Source: Nocardioides currus (GTDB lineage Bacteria > Actinomycetota > Actinomycetes > Propionibacteriales > Nocardioidaceae). Taken from it: a stretch of DNA of 64,000 nucleotides. Below the pieces are notes generated by a model. The model was not told the DNA's origin, made no database searches, and saw only the letters and a program-made list of their open reading frames with translations. Numbering within the stretch: position 1 is the stretch's first letter; each line of letters begins with the position of its first letter. Of this stretch, positions 15,823 to 25,985 are shown in pieces. The position numbers and the translations under genes were made by a program. Where the stretch lies: contig NZ_PYXZ01000005.1 of the NCBI RefSeq assembly GCF_003057875.1, positions 158,690 through 222,689 on the forward strand. The letters are read 5' to 3'.

Positions 15823-16629
15823 GTGATCCTCGGACTCTTCAGCGCCCTGGCCTCCGCGGCGCTGTTCGGGGTGGCGGCCGTCGTCCAGGCCAGCGCCATC
15901 CGTGCGGTCGCCGACGACGACCTCGGCCTGCGCGGCTTCGTGCACGCCGCCCTGCGGTCGTGGCCGATGCTCGGCGTGGTGGCGGCCTACCTCGCCGGCT
16001 TCGTGCTGCACGCCGTCGCCCTGGTGCTGCTCCCCCTCTACCTCGCCCAGGCGTCGATCTCGCTGTCCCTGCCGGTGACCGCCGTCGTCTCGGCCGTCGT
16101 CCTCCACGAGCGTCTCGGACCCACCCGCTGCCTGGCGGTCGTCGCGGTGATCGCGGGCCTGGTGCTCGTCGCCGCCGGCGCGGGGTCGGTCGAGCAGACC
16201 ACCTCGACCGCCACGCTCACCGCGCTGGGGGCCGGCTGGCTGCTGGTCCTCGTCGCCGGCACCCGGCCGTCGCTGGCGCGGGGTGCCGGGATCCTGGGCG
16301 CGTGGTCCGGCCTCGGCTACGCCGGTTCGGCGGTCACGACGCGCGGGCTGTCGGCCGACGAGCCGCTGCTCTCGCTGCTGGCGCTGGCCCTGGTGTCCGC
16401 GCTGGGGCTGGTGGCCTTCTGGCTCTACTCGGTCGCGCTGCGGCGTACGGACGTGGCGGCGTCCACCGGTCCGCTGATCGTCGTCCAGACCTGCGTACCC
16501 GCCCTGATCGGGGTTGCCGCGTTCGGCGACACCACCCGCCCCGGCTGGGAGCTCGCGGTCGTCGTCGGTCTCGTCGTGTCGATCGTGGGCGCCGTACGCC
16601 TCGGGCGGGACACCCCTGCGACCGTCTAG
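15823..16629 (+). CDS. DMT/EamA-like multispanning transporter
   Basis: 268-aa polytopic protein with about nine predicted membrane helices, the first right at the N-terminus (ILGLFSALASAALFGVAAVV). It has the duplicated helix pattern of drug/metabolite or NIPA-like transporters, including the SLPVTAVVSAVVLHERLGP block at the end of the first repeat, where EamA proteins carry a conserved xxxxxxExL. Substrate not predictable. Translation starts at GTG 15823, 22 bp after the DUF3043 stop, so the two may be co-transcribed. Confidence 0.78.
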   Translation: MILGLFSALASAALFGVAAVVQASAIRAVADDDLGLRGFVHAALRSWPMLGVVAAYLAGFVLHAVALVLLPLYLAQASISLSLPVTAVVSAVVLHERLGPTRCLAVVAVIAGLVLVAAGAGSVEQTTSTATLTALGAGWLLVLVAGTRPSLARGAGILGAWSGLGYAGSAVTTRGLSADEPLLSLLALALVSALGLVAFWLYSVALRRTDVAASTGPLIVVQTCVPALIGVAAFGDTTRPGWELAVVVGLVVSIVGAVRLGRDTPATV

Positions 16630-16689
16630 GCCGGCTCGCGGACCGACCCTCCCTCCCCCGCACCGCAGGTCGCACGCGAGGATGTGGGC

Positions 16690-17238
16690 GTGAACCACGC
16701 CCCGAGTGCCGACGTGTCCGTGCGCATCGCCTGGGCCGACGACGCCGACGCGATCGCCGGTGTCCAGGTGCGTACCTGGCGTGAGGTGTACGCCGGCGTC
16801 GTGCCCCTCGATGCTCTCCCCTCGGATCCCGCGCCGGTCGCCGACGCCTGGCGCGCCTCGCTCGGCAGGCCGGCGGACGCGCGCCACCGCGTGCTCGTCG
16901 CCCTCGAGCGCAACCGGGTGACCGGGTTCGTGCTCACCGGCCCGGCGAGCGACCCCGACGTCGACCCGGTCGCCGACGGGGAGCTCGGCGAGCTCACCCT
17001 CGACCCGGACGAGCGCGGCAAGGGACACGGCTCGCGCCTGCTGCAGGCCGCCGTCGACACGCTCGCCGCCGACCGGTTCACCCGCGCCGTCACCTGGGTC
17101 ATCGCGTCCGACGACGACCGGCGGCGCTTCCTGACCGAGGCCGGCTGGGCCGCCGACGGTGCGCACCGTGAGCTCGACCTCGACGGGAGCGGCACGACGG
17201 TCGTCAAGCAGGTCCGCCTGCACACCGCGATCGGCTGA
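16690..17238 (+). CDS. GNAT family N-acetyltransferase
   Basis: 182-aa acetyltransferase. Motif A is the segment LTLDPDERGKGHGSRLLQ near residue 106 and the N-terminal part has VRIAWADDADAIAGVQVRTWREVY, a common start in actinobacterial GNATs. GTG 16690 is chosen because GAGG lies 8 nt upstream; GTG 16684 in the same frame is too close to that site. The stop overlaps the azlC start as TGATG, so it is coupled to the azlCD exporter. A link to amino-acid or amine modification before export is possible but unproven. Confidence 0.84.
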   Translation: MNHAPSADVSVRIAWADDADAIAGVQVRTWREVYAGVVPLDALPSDPAPVADAWRASLGRPADARHRVLVALERNRVTGFVLTGPASDPDVDPVADGELGELTLDPDERGKGHGSRLLQAAVDTLAADRFTRAVTWVIASDDDRRRFLTEAGWAADGAHRELDLDGSGTTVVKQVRLHTAIG

Positions 17239-17930
17239 TGGCCGCGGAGCCCCTGCCCGCCGCCGAGCGCTCCGGGATCATCCGCGACGGGATCGCGGTG
17301 GGGATCGCCACCGGGACCTACGGCATCTCCTTCGGAGCCGTCGCCGTCACCGCCGGGCTGAGCGTCCTCCAGGCCTGCACGCTGTCGCTGCTGGTGTTCA
17401 CCGGCGCCTCGCAGTTCGCGCTCGTCGGGGTGGTGGCCGCCGGCGGTGCCCCGCTGAGCGGCGCGCTGACCGCGATCCTGCTCGGCACCCGCAACACCCT
17501 CTACGGCCTGCGGATGGCGCCGCTGCTGGGGTGGAGCGGACTGCGCCGCGCCGGCGCGGCGCACCTCCTGATCGACGAGTCGACCGCGATGTCGGTCAAC
17601 CGCGGCTCGCAGCCGGCGGCCCGACTGGGCTTCCTCACCACCGGCGTCGCCGTCTTCGTCCTCTGGAACGCCGCCACGCTGGCCGGCGCACTCGCGGGTA
17701 CGGCGCTGGGCGACCCCCGCACCTACGGCCTCGACGCCGCCGTCGGTGCAGCGTTCCTGGCGCTCCTGTGGCCGCGGCTGTCGCAGCGGCGCAACCAGGT
17801 GGTCGCGGTGCTGGCCGCCGCCGTGGCGCTGGGACTCGTGCCGATCACCGCGGCCGGCGTCCCGGTGCTGGCGGCCGGCGGCGTGGCGGTGCTCGCCGGG
17901 GTCCTGATGCGTCCGGCGGTGCGACGCTGA
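17238..17930 (+). CDS. azlC: AzlC family branched-chain amino acid exporter subunit
   Basis: 230-aa membrane protein, large subunit of the two-component AzlCD exporter (branched-chain amino acids or related compounds in characterised cases). It has six to seven hydrophobic segments and the family pattern GIAVGIATGTYGISFGAVAV near the N-terminus, then LSLLVFTGASQFALVGV and LLGTRNTLYGLRMAPLL. The start ATG overlaps the preceding GNAT stop and its own stop overlaps azlD, each as TGATG, giving a tightly coupled three-gene unit ended by the hairpin at 18240-18290. Confidence 0.9.
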   Translation: MAAEPLPAAERSGIIRDGIAVGIATGTYGISFGAVAVTAGLSVLQACTLSLLVFTGASQFALVGVVAAGGAPLSGALTAILLGTRNTLYGLRMAPLLGWSGLRRAGAAHLLIDESTAMSVNRGSQPAARLGFLTTGVAVFVLWNAATLAGALAGTALGDPRTYGLDAAVGAAFLALLWPRLSQRRNQVVAVLAAAVALGLVPITAAGVPVLAAGGVAVLAGVLMRPAVRR

Positions 17931-18226
17931 TGTGGATCGCCATCGCCGTGGCTGCGCTCGGCTGCTACGCCCTCAAGCTGGCCGGCCTGTCGCTGCCCGC
18001 CCGGGTGCTGCACGACCCGCGGGTCGAGCGCATCGCCGACTTCATCCCCGTGGCCCTCCTGGCCGCGCTCGTCGCCGTCCAGGTCTGGTCGTCGGGCTCC
18101 TCGCTCACCCTCGACGCCCGGACCGCGGGACTCGGCTACGCGGTGGTCGCGCTGCTGCTGCGGGCGCCGTTCCTGGTGGTCGTGATCGGCGCGGCGGTCG
18201 TGGCCGCCGTCGTCCGCCTCGTCTGA
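17930..18226 (+). CDS. azlD: AzlD family exporter small subunit
   Basis: 98-aa protein with three to four hydrophobic segments (MWIAIAVAALGCYALKLAG; FIPVALLAALVAVQVW; LGYAVVALLLRAPFLVVVIG), typical of AzlD, the obligate partner of AzlC. ATG 17930 overlaps the azlC stop as TGATG. Length and spacing match the family. It is the last gene before a strong bidirectional hairpin. Confidence 0.88.
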   Translation: MWIAIAVAALGCYALKLAGLSLPARVLHDPRVERIADFIPVALLAALVAVQVWSSGSSLTLDARTAGLGYAVVALLLRAPFLVVVIGAAVVAAVVRLV

Positions 18227-18239
18227 GGCGTCCGGACGC

Positions 18240-18290
18240 GCACTGGGCGGGTGCGCTCCTCCCCCATGAGGACGCGCGCCCGCCCAGTGC
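18240..18290. terminator. bidirectional hairpin terminator between azlD and M4 protease
   Basis: Perfect 12-bp arms GCACTGGGCGGG at 18240-18251 and CCCGCCCAGTGC at 18279-18290, extendable inward by GCGC pairing. There is no U-tract, as is common in actinobacteria. It lies between two convergent stops, so it can serve both transcripts. Confidence 0.75.
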
Positions 18291-18307
18291 AGAACGGGGT
18301 GGACGGG

Positions 18308-19897
18308 TCAGCTGACCGAGACGGCGCTCCAGGCGGCCGCGACGGCGTTCTGCTGGGTGCTGCCGGCGCCGTACAGGTCCTTGGCGGCGTTCAGGCTGGC
18401 CGTGCGGGCCTGCGCGTAGGTCGTGCCCGAGGTCATGTAGACCGTCAGCGCGCGGTACCAGATCTTCGCGGCCGCGTCGCGACCGATGCCGGTCACCGTC
18501 GAGCCGTTGCAGGTCGGCGAGCTGTGGGCCACGCCGCCGATCGTCTTGGCGCCCGAGCCCTCCGCGAGCAGGTAGAAGAAGTGGTTGCCGACGCCCGAGG
18601 AGTAGTGGACGTCGAGGTTCTTCGTGTTGCTGCTCCAGCAGTTGGGCGAGCTGCCGTCGGCGATCGGGTTGTCCATCCGACGGAAGCCCGCGTGGTTCTT
18701 CAGGTCGAACTCCTCGCCGATCAGGTAGTCACCCGGGTCGTTGGCGTTGTTGGCGCTGAACTCGACCATCGTGCCGAAGATGTCGGACGTGGCCTCGTTG
18801 AGGCCGCCCGACTCGCCCGAGTAGGTGAGGCCGGCGGTGTTCTCGGTGACGCCGTGGCTCATCTCGTGCCCGGTCACGTCGAGCGAGACGAGCGGGCCGT
18901 AGTTGACGCCGTCGCCGTCGCCGTACGTCATCTTGGTGCCGTCCCAGAAGGCGTTGACGTAGTTCTGGCCGTAGTGGACCCGGTTGAACGAGCCGGTGCC
19001 GTTGCCGAAGATCCCGTTGCGCCCGTGCACGAACTTGTAGTAGTCCCACGTGACGTTGGTGCCGTACTGCGCGTCGACGCCCGCCGACTCGCGGTTGGCG
19101 TTGGTGCCGCTGCCGAACGACGTGTCGGGCGAGGAGAACGTCGTGCCGGCCTTGCAGCCGATCTGGAGGATCTGGCACAGCGGGGAGTCCGTGGCGCCGT
19201 TGACGTCGGTGGTGTAGGTCCCGCCACGCGTGCCGTCCTTGAGGGTGTACGCCGAGCCCGACTGCGTCACCTGCAGCGGGACGGTCCCGGAGTAGAGCGA
19301 CTGGCCCTGGCCGTCGACGTTGACGATCTGCTGCTCGGTGCGCAGCACCTGGCCCGACCTCGCGTCGACGTACGTCGCGAGGCGGCTGGGCGTGCCGTCC
19401 TCCTGCACCCCGCCGGTCACGACCTGCCAGGCGAGGCGCGGGGTGGCGCCGGTGGCGTCGACGACGAGCGTCCGGGCCTTGACCTCGGAGTCGCCGGTGA
19501 TCGCGTTGGTGACCGCGGACGGGGCCAGTGCGGTGGTGGCGGCCTTGGCCGCCGTGACGACCGGCTTCACGCTCAGCGTCAGCGGGGCAGCGAGGGTCTG
19601 GCTGGCGCTCTCGAGGGTGCCGTCGGGGGCCTGGTGGACGACGAGGTCGCCGCCGATGACGGGGAGGCCGCCGAAGGTGCGGTCCATGCGGGTGTGCGTC
19701 GTGCCGTCGGCGTCGACGATGGTGCCTCGCTCGACGAAGCCCTGGCCGGTCGCGGCCCGGGCGATCGCCGGGCTGGAGGTCAGGGCGGCGACGGCGCCGT
19801 CGTTGTCGGCGGCCGAGGCCGCGCCGCCGGTGGAGGCCAGTCCGGCCAGTCCGACCGCTGCCGCGGCGAGGGAGACGAGGCTGATGGGGGTTCGCAT
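18308..19897 (-). CDS. secreted M4 (thermolysin-like) neutral metalloprotease
   Basis: 529-aa preproprotein. A Sec signal peptide covers about residues 1-30 (MRTPISLVSLAAAAVGLAGL, cleavage after AASA-type). A propeptide of about 150 residues follows, with an FTP-like segment and the PepSY-like DARSGQVLRTEQQIVNVDG end. The catalytic domain has the zinc motif HEMSH near residue 343, then GGLNEATSDIFGT, which supplies the third zinc ligand Glu, and LDVHYSSGVGNHFFYLL, which includes the active-site His region. The start chosen is ATG 19897 with AAAGGA upstream; this begins the signal peptide. The gene is monocistronic between a hairpin terminator and dapB. Likely role is extracellular protein degradation for nutrition. 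Confidence 0.94.
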   Translation of the reverse strand: MRTPISLVSLAAAAVGLAGLASTGGAASAADNDGAVAALTSSPAIARAATGQGFVERGTIVDADGTTHTRMDRTFGGLPVIGGDLVVHQAPDGTLESASQTLAAPLTLSVKPVVTAAKAATTALAPSAVTNAITGDSEVKARTLVVDATGATPRLAWQVVTGGVQEDGTPSRLATYVDARSGQVLRTEQQIVNVDGQGQSLYSGTVPLQVTQSGSAYTLKDGTRGGTYTTDVNGATDSPLCQILQIGCKAGTTFSSPDTSFGSGTNANRESAGVDAQYGTNVTWDYYKFVHGRNGIFGNGTGSFNRVHYGQNYVNAFWDGTKMTYGDGDGVNYGPLVSLDVTGHEMSHGVTENTAGLTYSGESGGLNEATSDIFGTMVEFSANNANDPGDYLIGEEFDLKNHAGFRRMDNPIADGSSPNCWSSNTKNLDVHYSSGVGNHFFYLLAEGSGAKTIGGVAHSSPTCNGSTVTGIGRDAAAKIWYRALTVYMTSGTTYAQARTASLNAAKDLYGAGSTQQNAVAAAWSAVSVS

Positions 19898-20053
19898 GTG
19901 GGGGTGGTCCTTTCGATCCCGGATTCGATGCAGCCCACCGTGACAGCGCGCGCTGGCCACCGACAGGTCTGGTGCGGTGCAAGACGACGCATCGCACAAA
20001 CCTGCACAACGGCCGGGTTTGACGCGGGTTACGCGCCAGTAGGAGCCGACCGC

Positions 20054-20818
<765 letters not shown>

Positions 20819-20887
20819 CTAGTGCGTCGGGGGCTGGTCGGGTGGCGGTGCCTGACGCGTGAACGTGGAAGTGGCAGGCTGTAGCCC

Positions 20888-21403
20888 ATGCCAGTGCAGA
20901 CGATCCCGCCGCGCATCCGATGGGCTGTGGAGCTCATGGACGTCCAGCCCAACGACCAGGTGCTCGAGATCGGGTGCGGTCCGGGCGCTGGAGCCGAGCT
21001 GATCTGCGGCAAGCTCGAGACCGGCAAGCTGTTCGCGATCGACCGCTCCGAGTCGGGCGTCGACCGCACGAAGCGTCGCAACGCCAAGTACGTCGACGCC
21101 GGCCGCCTCGTCGTGCGCCAGATCGACCTCGCGACGCTGCGCGTGCCGGTGAAGCGGCTGACCAAGGTCTTCGCCTTCAACGTCAACCTCTTCTGGGTCC
21201 GCCGCTGCGACGACGAGATGGCGCTGCTCCACGAGCGCGTCGTCCCCGGCGGTGCGGTCTACCTCTTCTACGAGGCCAACCGGCCCGAGCTCGTCCCGAA
21301 CATCGTCAAGAAGACCTCCGAGGCGCTCATGCGCAGCGGCTTCCGGGTCTCGGTCGTCGAGCAGAAGGCGCCCGCGGTCATCGGGATCATCGGCAAGCGC
21401 TGA
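20888..21403 (+). CDS. class I SAM-dependent methyltransferase
   Basis: 171-aa small methyltransferase. Motif I is VLEIGCGPGAGAELI near residue 22, followed by the acidic loop LFAIDRSESGVD; motif IV is the region VFAFNVNLFWVR near residue 98, and VVPGGAVYLFYEAN follows. The substrate is unknown; short proteins of this kind often modify small molecules. ATG 20888 follows a divergent 78-bp gap with dapB. Standing alone between dapB and a repeat-containing spacer, it interrupts the usual dapB-peptidase neighbourhood. Confidence 0.82.
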   Translation: MPVQTIPPRIRWAVELMDVQPNDQVLEIGCGPGAGAELICGKLETGKLFAIDRSESGVDRTKRRNAKYVDAGRLVVRQIDLATLRVPVKRLTKVFAFNVNLFWVRRCDDEMALLHERVVPGGAVYLFYEANRPELVPNIVKKTSEALMRSGFRVSVVEQKAPAVIGIIGKR

Positions 21404-21676
21404 GCCCCTCGCCGTACCCCCGTGGCGGTGCGTGACCCACGTTCCGACGCGGCGGAACGTCGCTGGGGCACCGCTCCCGGGTGAGTCACGCGACGCCGTA
21501 CACCTCGATCTGCCGCCACCCGGGCGAACGTCATACGTTCCGGAGCACATGCCTCACTGAACGCATGACGTCAGCGAGGGCGGTACGGCGCCGCGCGGAG
21601 GAGTCCCCTGGCGGCACGACGCGCCGGCGGGGCTTCGCCAGGTGCCTCAGCCTCGGCTCCGCCGAGCCCGAGACTC
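21404..21676. repeat. 273-bp intergenic region with nested inverted repeats
   Basis: No gene is supported. Seen here: a perfect 8-bp inverted repeat ACGTTCCG/CGGAACGT (21439-21446 and 21453-21460); GAACGT-CAT-ACGTTC (21526-21540); outer arms GTGGCGG (21422-21428) and CCGCCAC (21513-21519); and a 14-nt sequence shared with the element at 210-335. A short hairpin CTCGGC-TCC-GCCGAG at 21652-21666 just beyond the M16 peptidase stop may be its transcript end. Confidence 0.5.
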
Positions 21677-23044
21677 CTAGCTCGGACCGACGATGGCCAG
21701 GATCTCCGGCTGCGCGAAGAGCGCTGCGGCGACCTCCCGGACCTCCTCGAGGGTCACGGCGTCGATCTTGGCGATCACGTCGTCGATCGAGAGGAAGTCG
21801 GCGTAGACCAGCTCGGCCTTTCCGAGGCGGGACATGCGCGACCCGGAGTCCTCGAGCCCGAGCACCAGCCCGCCACGGAGCTGGCCCTGGCCGCGGGTGA
21901 GCTCCTCGGCGGTGATGCCGTCGGCGGCCACCTTGGCGAGCTCGGCGCGCACCGTGGCGAGCACGTCGTCGAGCTTGCCGGGCAGGCACCCGACCGAGAC
22001 CCCGACCAGGCCGGCGTCGGCGTGGTGCGAGGCGAAGGAGTAGACGGAGTAGGCCAGCCCGCGGTGCTCGCGCACCTCCTGGAACAGCCGCGACGAGGTG
22101 CCGCCACCGAGGGCGGTGTTGAGCACCCCGAGGGCGTAGCGGCGCTCGTCGGTGCGGGTCAGGCCCTTCATGCCGAGCACGAGGTTGACCTGCTCGAAGG
22201 GCCGCGTCGTGTGCGACTCCCCCGGCGAGACCGAGCGGGCCTTGGTGGTGTTGCGGTGCTCGGCCGGTGTCGCGTCGCCGTCGAGGAAGCCCTGGCGACC
22301 GAAGGCGCGGCGCACGTCGCGCACCACCTTGGTGTGGTCGAGGTTGCCGGCCACGGCGACGACCATGTTGTCCGCGCGGTAGTGGCGGCGGAAGAACCGC
22401 ACGACCTGCTCGCGCGTCATCGAGGTGATCGAGTCGTGGGTGCCCGCGATCGGGCGACCCAGCGGCGAGTCGCCGAACGCCTGGTGGGCGAAGAGGTTGT
22501 GGACGACGTCGTCGGGGTCGTCGTCGTGCATCGCGATCTCGTCGAGGATCACGTCGCGCTCGGCCTCGACGTCGGCGGCGGTGATCAGCGAGTTGGTGAT
22601 CATGTCGCCGAGCACGTCGACGGCCAGCGGCAGGTCGTCGTCGAGGACGCGCGCGTGGAAGCAGGTGTACTCCTTCGCGGTGAAGGCGTTGAACTCGCCG
22701 CCGACCGCGTCGAGGGCCACCGAGATGTCGAGCGCCGAGCGCTCCCGGGTGCCCTTGAAGAGCAGGTGCTCGAGGAAGTGCGAGCAGCCGTGCAGGGTGG
22801 GTGTCTCGTCGCGCGAGCCGACGTTGACCCACACGCCGATGCTCGCCGAGCGCGCGCCGACCATCTGCTCGGTGACGACGCGCAGGCCGCCCGGCAGGAG
22901 GGTACGGCGGATGCGGGACGTGACCTGGCCGTCGGCGTCCTTGACGGTCTGGACGGTGCGGGTCGAGCCGACCTTCTGGGGAACGGCCGACCGGCCAGCA
23001 GCGGAGCGCTGCTGACCGGTCGGACGGGTGGTGCTGGTGGTCAC
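21677..23044 (-). CDS. M16 family zinc metallopeptidase (processing-peptidase-like)
   Basis: 455-aa pitrilysin-family protease with the inverted zinc motif HFLEH at 89-93 (context [15 protein letters not shown]), then [17 protein letters not shown]. The C-terminal non-catalytic lobe contains [26 protein letters not shown], the conserved substrate-binding block. Such bacterial homologues of mitochondrial processing peptidase act on unfolded or short peptides; the physiological substrate is unknown. GTG 23044 overlaps the pnp stop as GTGA, the same coupling of pnp and M16 peptidase seen in many Gram-positive genomes. A 45-residue polar N-terminal extension precedes the core. Confidence 0.93.
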   Translation of the reverse strand: MTTSTTRPTGQQRSAAGRSAVPQKVGSTRTVQTVKDADGQVTSRIRRTLLPGGLRVVTEQMVGARSASIGVWVNVGSRDETPTLHGCSHFLEHLLFKGTRERSALDISVALDAVGGEFNAFTAKEYTCFHARVLDDDLPLAVDVLGDMITNSLITAADVEAERDVILDEIAMHDDDPDDVVHNLFAHQAFGDSPLGRPIAGTHDSITSMTREQVVRFFRRHYRADNMVVAVAGNLDHTKVVRDVRRAFGRQGFLDGDATPAEHRNTTKARSVSPGESHTTRPFEQVNLVLGMKGLTRTDERRYALGVLNTALGGGTSSRLFQEVREHRGLAYSVYSFASHHADAGLVGVSVGCLPGKLDDVLATVRAELAKVAADGITAEELTRGQGQLRGGLVLGLEDSGSRMSRLGKAELVYADFLSIDDVIAKIDAVTLEEVREVAAALFAQPEILAIVGPS

Positions 23045-25287
23045 TCGGAGTCAGTCGCCTCGGTGAGCTCGGCCACTTCGGCCTCGGCGTCGGCGGAGAC
23101 GTCCTCGTCGACGACCGGGACGAGCGACAGCTTGCCGCGGTCGTCGATCTCGCCGATCGCGACCTGGATCTTCTGACCCACCGACACGACGTCCTCGACC
23201 GCGTCGACGCGCTTGCCGCCGGCGAGGGCCCGGAGCTTGCTGATGTGCAGCAGTCCGTCCTTGCCGGGCATCAGCGAGATGAACGCGCCGAAGTTGGTCG
23301 TCTTGACGACGGTGCCGAGGTAGCGCTCGCCGACCTCGGGCATGGTCGGGTTGGCGATCGCGTTGACCGCGGCCTTGGCGGCCTCGGCCGCGTCGCCGTT
23401 GGTCGCACCGATGTAGACCGTGCCGTCGTCCTCGATGGACAGGGTCGCGCCCGTGTCCTCCTGGATCTGGTTGATGATCTTGCCCTTCGGGCCGATGACC
23501 TCACCGATCTTGTCGACGGGCACCCGCACGGTGATGATGCGCGGGGCGTGGGCCGACATCTCCTCGGGGGCGTCGATGGCCTCGGCCATGACGTCGAGGA
23601 TCGCCAGACGCGCGTCGCGGGCCTGGGTCAGCGCCGCGGCGAGGACCTCGGCCGGGATGCCGTCGAGCTTGGTGTCGAGCTGCAGCGCGGTCACGAACTC
23701 GCGCGTGCCGGCGACCTTGAAGTCCATGTCGCCGAACGCGTCCTCGGCGCCGAGGATGTCGGTCAGCGCGACGTACTGCGTCTCGCCGTCGACCTCGCCC
23801 GAGATCAGGCCCATCGCGATGCCGGCGACGGACGCCTTGAGCGGCACGCCGGCCTGGAGCAGCGCCAGCGTGGACGCGCAGACCGAGCCCATCGAGGTCG
23901 AGCCGTTGGAGCCCATGGCCTCGGAGAGCTGGCGGATGGCGTAGGGGAACTCCTCGCGGCTGGGGAGCACGGGGAGGAGGGCGCGGCGCGCGAGCGCACC
24001 GTGGCCGACCTCGCGGCGCTTGGGCGAGCCCACGCGACCGGTCTCACCCGTCGAGAACGGCGGGAAGACGTACTTGTGCATGTAGCGGCGGTACTTCTCC
24101 GGGCTCAGGGTGTCGAGCTGCTGCTCGAGCTTGAGCATGTTGAGCGTGGTGACACCCAGGATCTGGGTCTCGCCGCGCTCGAACAGCGAGGAGCCGTGGA
24201 CGCGCGGGATCACGCCGACCTCGGCGTGCAGCGGCCGGATGTCGGCGAGGCCGCGGCCGTCGATGCGGATCTTGTCGCGCAGGACGCGCTCACGGACCAG
24301 CGACTTGTTCAGCGAGCGGAACGCCGCGCCGATCTCCTTCTCGCGGCCCTCGAACTGACCGGCGAGCTGCTCGAGCAGCGAGGCCTTGATCTCGTCGACC
24401 TTGAGCTCGCGCTCCTGCTTGTCGCCGATGGTCATCGCGGCGGCGGTGTCGTCCTTCGCGGCGGCCTCGACGGCGGCGTAGACGTCGTCCTCGTAGTCGA
24501 GGAAGATCGGGAACTCCTGGACCGGCTTGGCGGCCTCCTTGGCGAGCTCGGCCTGGGCCTCGATGAGCTGCTTGATGAAGGGCTTGGCGGCGTCGAGGCC
24601 GCTGGCCACGACCTCCTCGGTGGGGGCCTTCTGGCCGCCCGCGACGAGCTCGATGACCTTCTCGGTGGCCTCGGCCTCGACCATCATGATCGCGACGTCA
24701 CCGGTCTCGGTCACGCGACCGGCCACGACCATGTCGAAGACGGCGTTCTCGAGCTGCGAGTGCGTCGGGAAGGCGACCCACTGGCCGTCGATGAGGGCCA
24801 CGCGCACGCCACCGACCGGGCCGGTGAACGGCAGGCCGGAGAGCTGGGTGGACAGCGACGCGGCGTTGATCGCCAGCACGTCGTAGGGCATGTCGGGGTC
24901 GAGCGCCATGACGGTGATGACGACCTGGACCTCGTTGCGCAGGCCCTTCTTGAAGGTCGGGCGCAGCGGGCGGTCGATCAGGCGGCAGGTGAGGATCGCG
25001 TCCTCACCCGGGCGGCCCTCGGAGCGGAAGAAGGAGCCGGGGATCTGGCCCACGGCGTACATCCGCTCCTCGACGTCGATGGTGAGCGGGAAGAAGTCGA
25101 AGTGGTCCTTCGGCGTCTTCCCGGCGGTCGTCGCCGAGAGCAGCATGGTCTCGTCGTCGATGTAGGCCGTGACGGAGCCGGCGGCCTGACGGGCCAGCAG
25201 GCCGGTCTCGAACTTGATGGTGCGCTTGCCGAACTTGCCGTTGTCGAGAACGGTCTCGACGGCGGAAATGATGGGTCCCTCGTTCAA
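23041..25287 (-). CDS. pnp: polyribonucleotide nucleotidyltransferase (PNPase)
   Basis: 748-aa phosphorolytic 3'-5' exoribonuclease and polymerase, core of RNA turnover. Two RNase PH-like domains (about 10-150 and 330-560; second with [20 protein letters not shown] and [14 protein letters not shown]), KH domain with the GPKGK loop near residue 595, and S1 domain beginning [17 protein letters not shown] near residue 665. The C-terminus is acidic. The start chosen is TTG at 25287: homologues begin at this [12 protein letters not shown] segment and AAAGGGA lies just upstream, whereas the extension up to 25380 is untypical. Downstream of rpsO and coupled to the M16 peptidase gene. Confidence 0.95.
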   Translation of the reverse strand: MNEGPIISAVETVLDNGKFGKRTIKFETGLLARQAAGSVTAYIDDETMLLSATTAGKTPKDHFDFFPLTIDVEERMYAVGQIPGSFFRSEGRPGEDAILTCRLIDRPLRPTFKKGLRNEVQVVITVMALDPDMPYDVLAINAASLSTQLSGLPFTGPVGGVRVALIDGQWVAFPTHSQLENAVFDMVVAGRVTETGDVAIMMVEAEATEKVIELVAGGQKAPTEEVVASGLDAAKPFIKQLIEAQAELAKEAAKPVQEFPIFLDYEDDVYAAVEAAAKDDTAAAMTIGDKQERELKVDEIKASLLEQLAGQFEGREKEIGAAFRSLNKSLVRERVLRDKIRIDGRGLADIRPLHAEVGVIPRVHGSSLFERGETQILGVTTLNMLKLEQQLDTLSPEKYRRYMHKYVFPPFSTGETGRVGSPKRREVGHGALARRALLPVLPSREEFPYAIRQLSEAMGSNGSTSMGSVCASTLALLQAGVPLKASVAGIAMGLISGEVDGETQYVALTDILGAEDAFGDMDFKVAGTREFVTALQLDTKLDGIPAEVLAAALTQARDARLAILDVMAEAIDAPEEMSAHAPRIITVRVPVDKIGEVIGPKGKIINQIQEDTGATLSIEDDGTVYIGATNGDAAEAAKAAVNAIANPTMPEVGERYLGTVVKTTNFGAFISLMPGKDGLLHISKLRALAGGKRVDAVEDVVSVGQKIQVAIGEIDDRGKLSLVPVVDEDVSADAEAEVAELTEATDSE

Positions 25288-25493
25288 GGGGTTCCCTTTC
25301 TCTTCGCGGAGCGATCCGCGACGCCGCCCTCTGAGTGCCGGTCTTCGATCGAGGCCCGCAGGTGCACCACGTGGGATCACCTGAGGGCCACTACCGAGGA
25401 CCGAGCCGGGCGAGGCGGGCCGCTCCTGGATCTGGAGTGTTCAGTTGTGGTTCTGCCGAACGACCCGAGCCTATCGGCTGGGGCCGGAAATGC
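25288..25493 (-). promoter_or_regulatory. pnp leader with hairpin next to the ribosome binding site
   Basis: 206-nt segment between the rpsO hairpin and the pnp start. A short hairpin CGCGGA-GCGA-TCCGCG at 25305-25320 ends about 17 nt before the TTG start. In Streptomyces the rpsO-pnp intergenic hairpin is an RNase III target and pnp expression is autoregulated; a similar role here is inference. No coding potential was recognised. Confidence 0.45.
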
Positions 25494-25532
25494 TGAGAAG
25501 CGGCCCCCCGGGTGACGGGGAACCGCTTCTCA
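25494..25532 (-). terminator. hairpin after rpsO
   Basis: Perfect 10-bp arms TGAGAAGCGG (25494-25503) and CCGCTTCTCA (25523-25532), with inner CCCC/GGGG pairing, beginning 6 nt beyond the rpsO stop. It probably attenuates read-through into pnp rather than blocking it completely. Confidence 0.75.
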
Positions 25533-25537
25533 GGAGA

Positions 25538-25813
25538 TCAACGGCGCAGGCCGAGGCGCTCGACGATCGAGCGGTAGCGCTCGATCTCGGTCTTCTGCAG
25601 GTAGTTGAGCAGACGACGGCGCTGGCCGACGAGCAGGAGCAGGCCACGACGGCTGTGGTGGTCGTGCTTGTGCTGCTTGAGGTGCTCGGTGAGGTGGCTG
25701 ATGCGGTGGCTGAGCAGCGCGATCTGCACCTCGGGCGAACCGGTGTCGCCCTCGGTCGTGGCGTAGTCGGCGATGATCTTCTTCTTGGTCTCCGCGTCGG
25801 TACCGATCGACAT
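25538..25813 (-). CDS. rpsO: 30S ribosomal protein S15
   Basis: 91-aa S15, which binds the central domain of 16S rRNA early in small-subunit assembly. Family motifs: [17 protein letters not shown] in the N-terminal third, [22 protein letters not shown] in the middle, and [10 protein letters not shown] near the C-terminus. ATG 25813 gives the standard length (homologues 89-91 aa) and is preceded by GGAAGGAG. Order rpsO-hairpin-pnp is conserved in bacteria. Confidence 0.97.
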   Translation of the reverse strand: MSIGTDAETKKKIIADYATTEGDTGSPEVQIALLSHRISHLTEHLKQHKHDHHSRRGLLLLVGQRRRLLNYLQKTEIERYRSIVERLGLRR

Positions 25814-25950
25814 GCGGGGCTCCTTCCGGTCTCGTTGCGCGGCGCCGGGGGCAGGATGCCCTCGGCTCTCTGGATCCGCGGCCGTTCGTACGGCGATTCC
25901 CACCGGGGTGGGCAACCGGAGAAGACTAACAACGCCGGCGCCCACCCCCC

Positions 25951-25981
25951 AAAAGCCCGCGCCCGCCCCATGAGCGCGGGC
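25951..25981 (-). terminator. intrinsic terminator of the sulfatase operon
   Basis: Read leftward, arms GCCCGCGC (25981-25974) and GCGCGGGC (25962-25955) enclose an 11-nt loop and are followed by TTTT (25954-25951). This is one of the few hairpins in the window with a U-tract. It lies 5 nt past the sulfatase stop. Confidence 0.82.
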
Positions 25982-25985
25982 CGGC

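Noticed and set aside
23245..25515. 756-codon open frame opposite pnp
   Set aside because: Antisense shadow of a conserved gene; composition dominated by Leu/Asp/Arg/Gly/Val with no motif, as expected for the reverse frame of GC-rich coding DNA.
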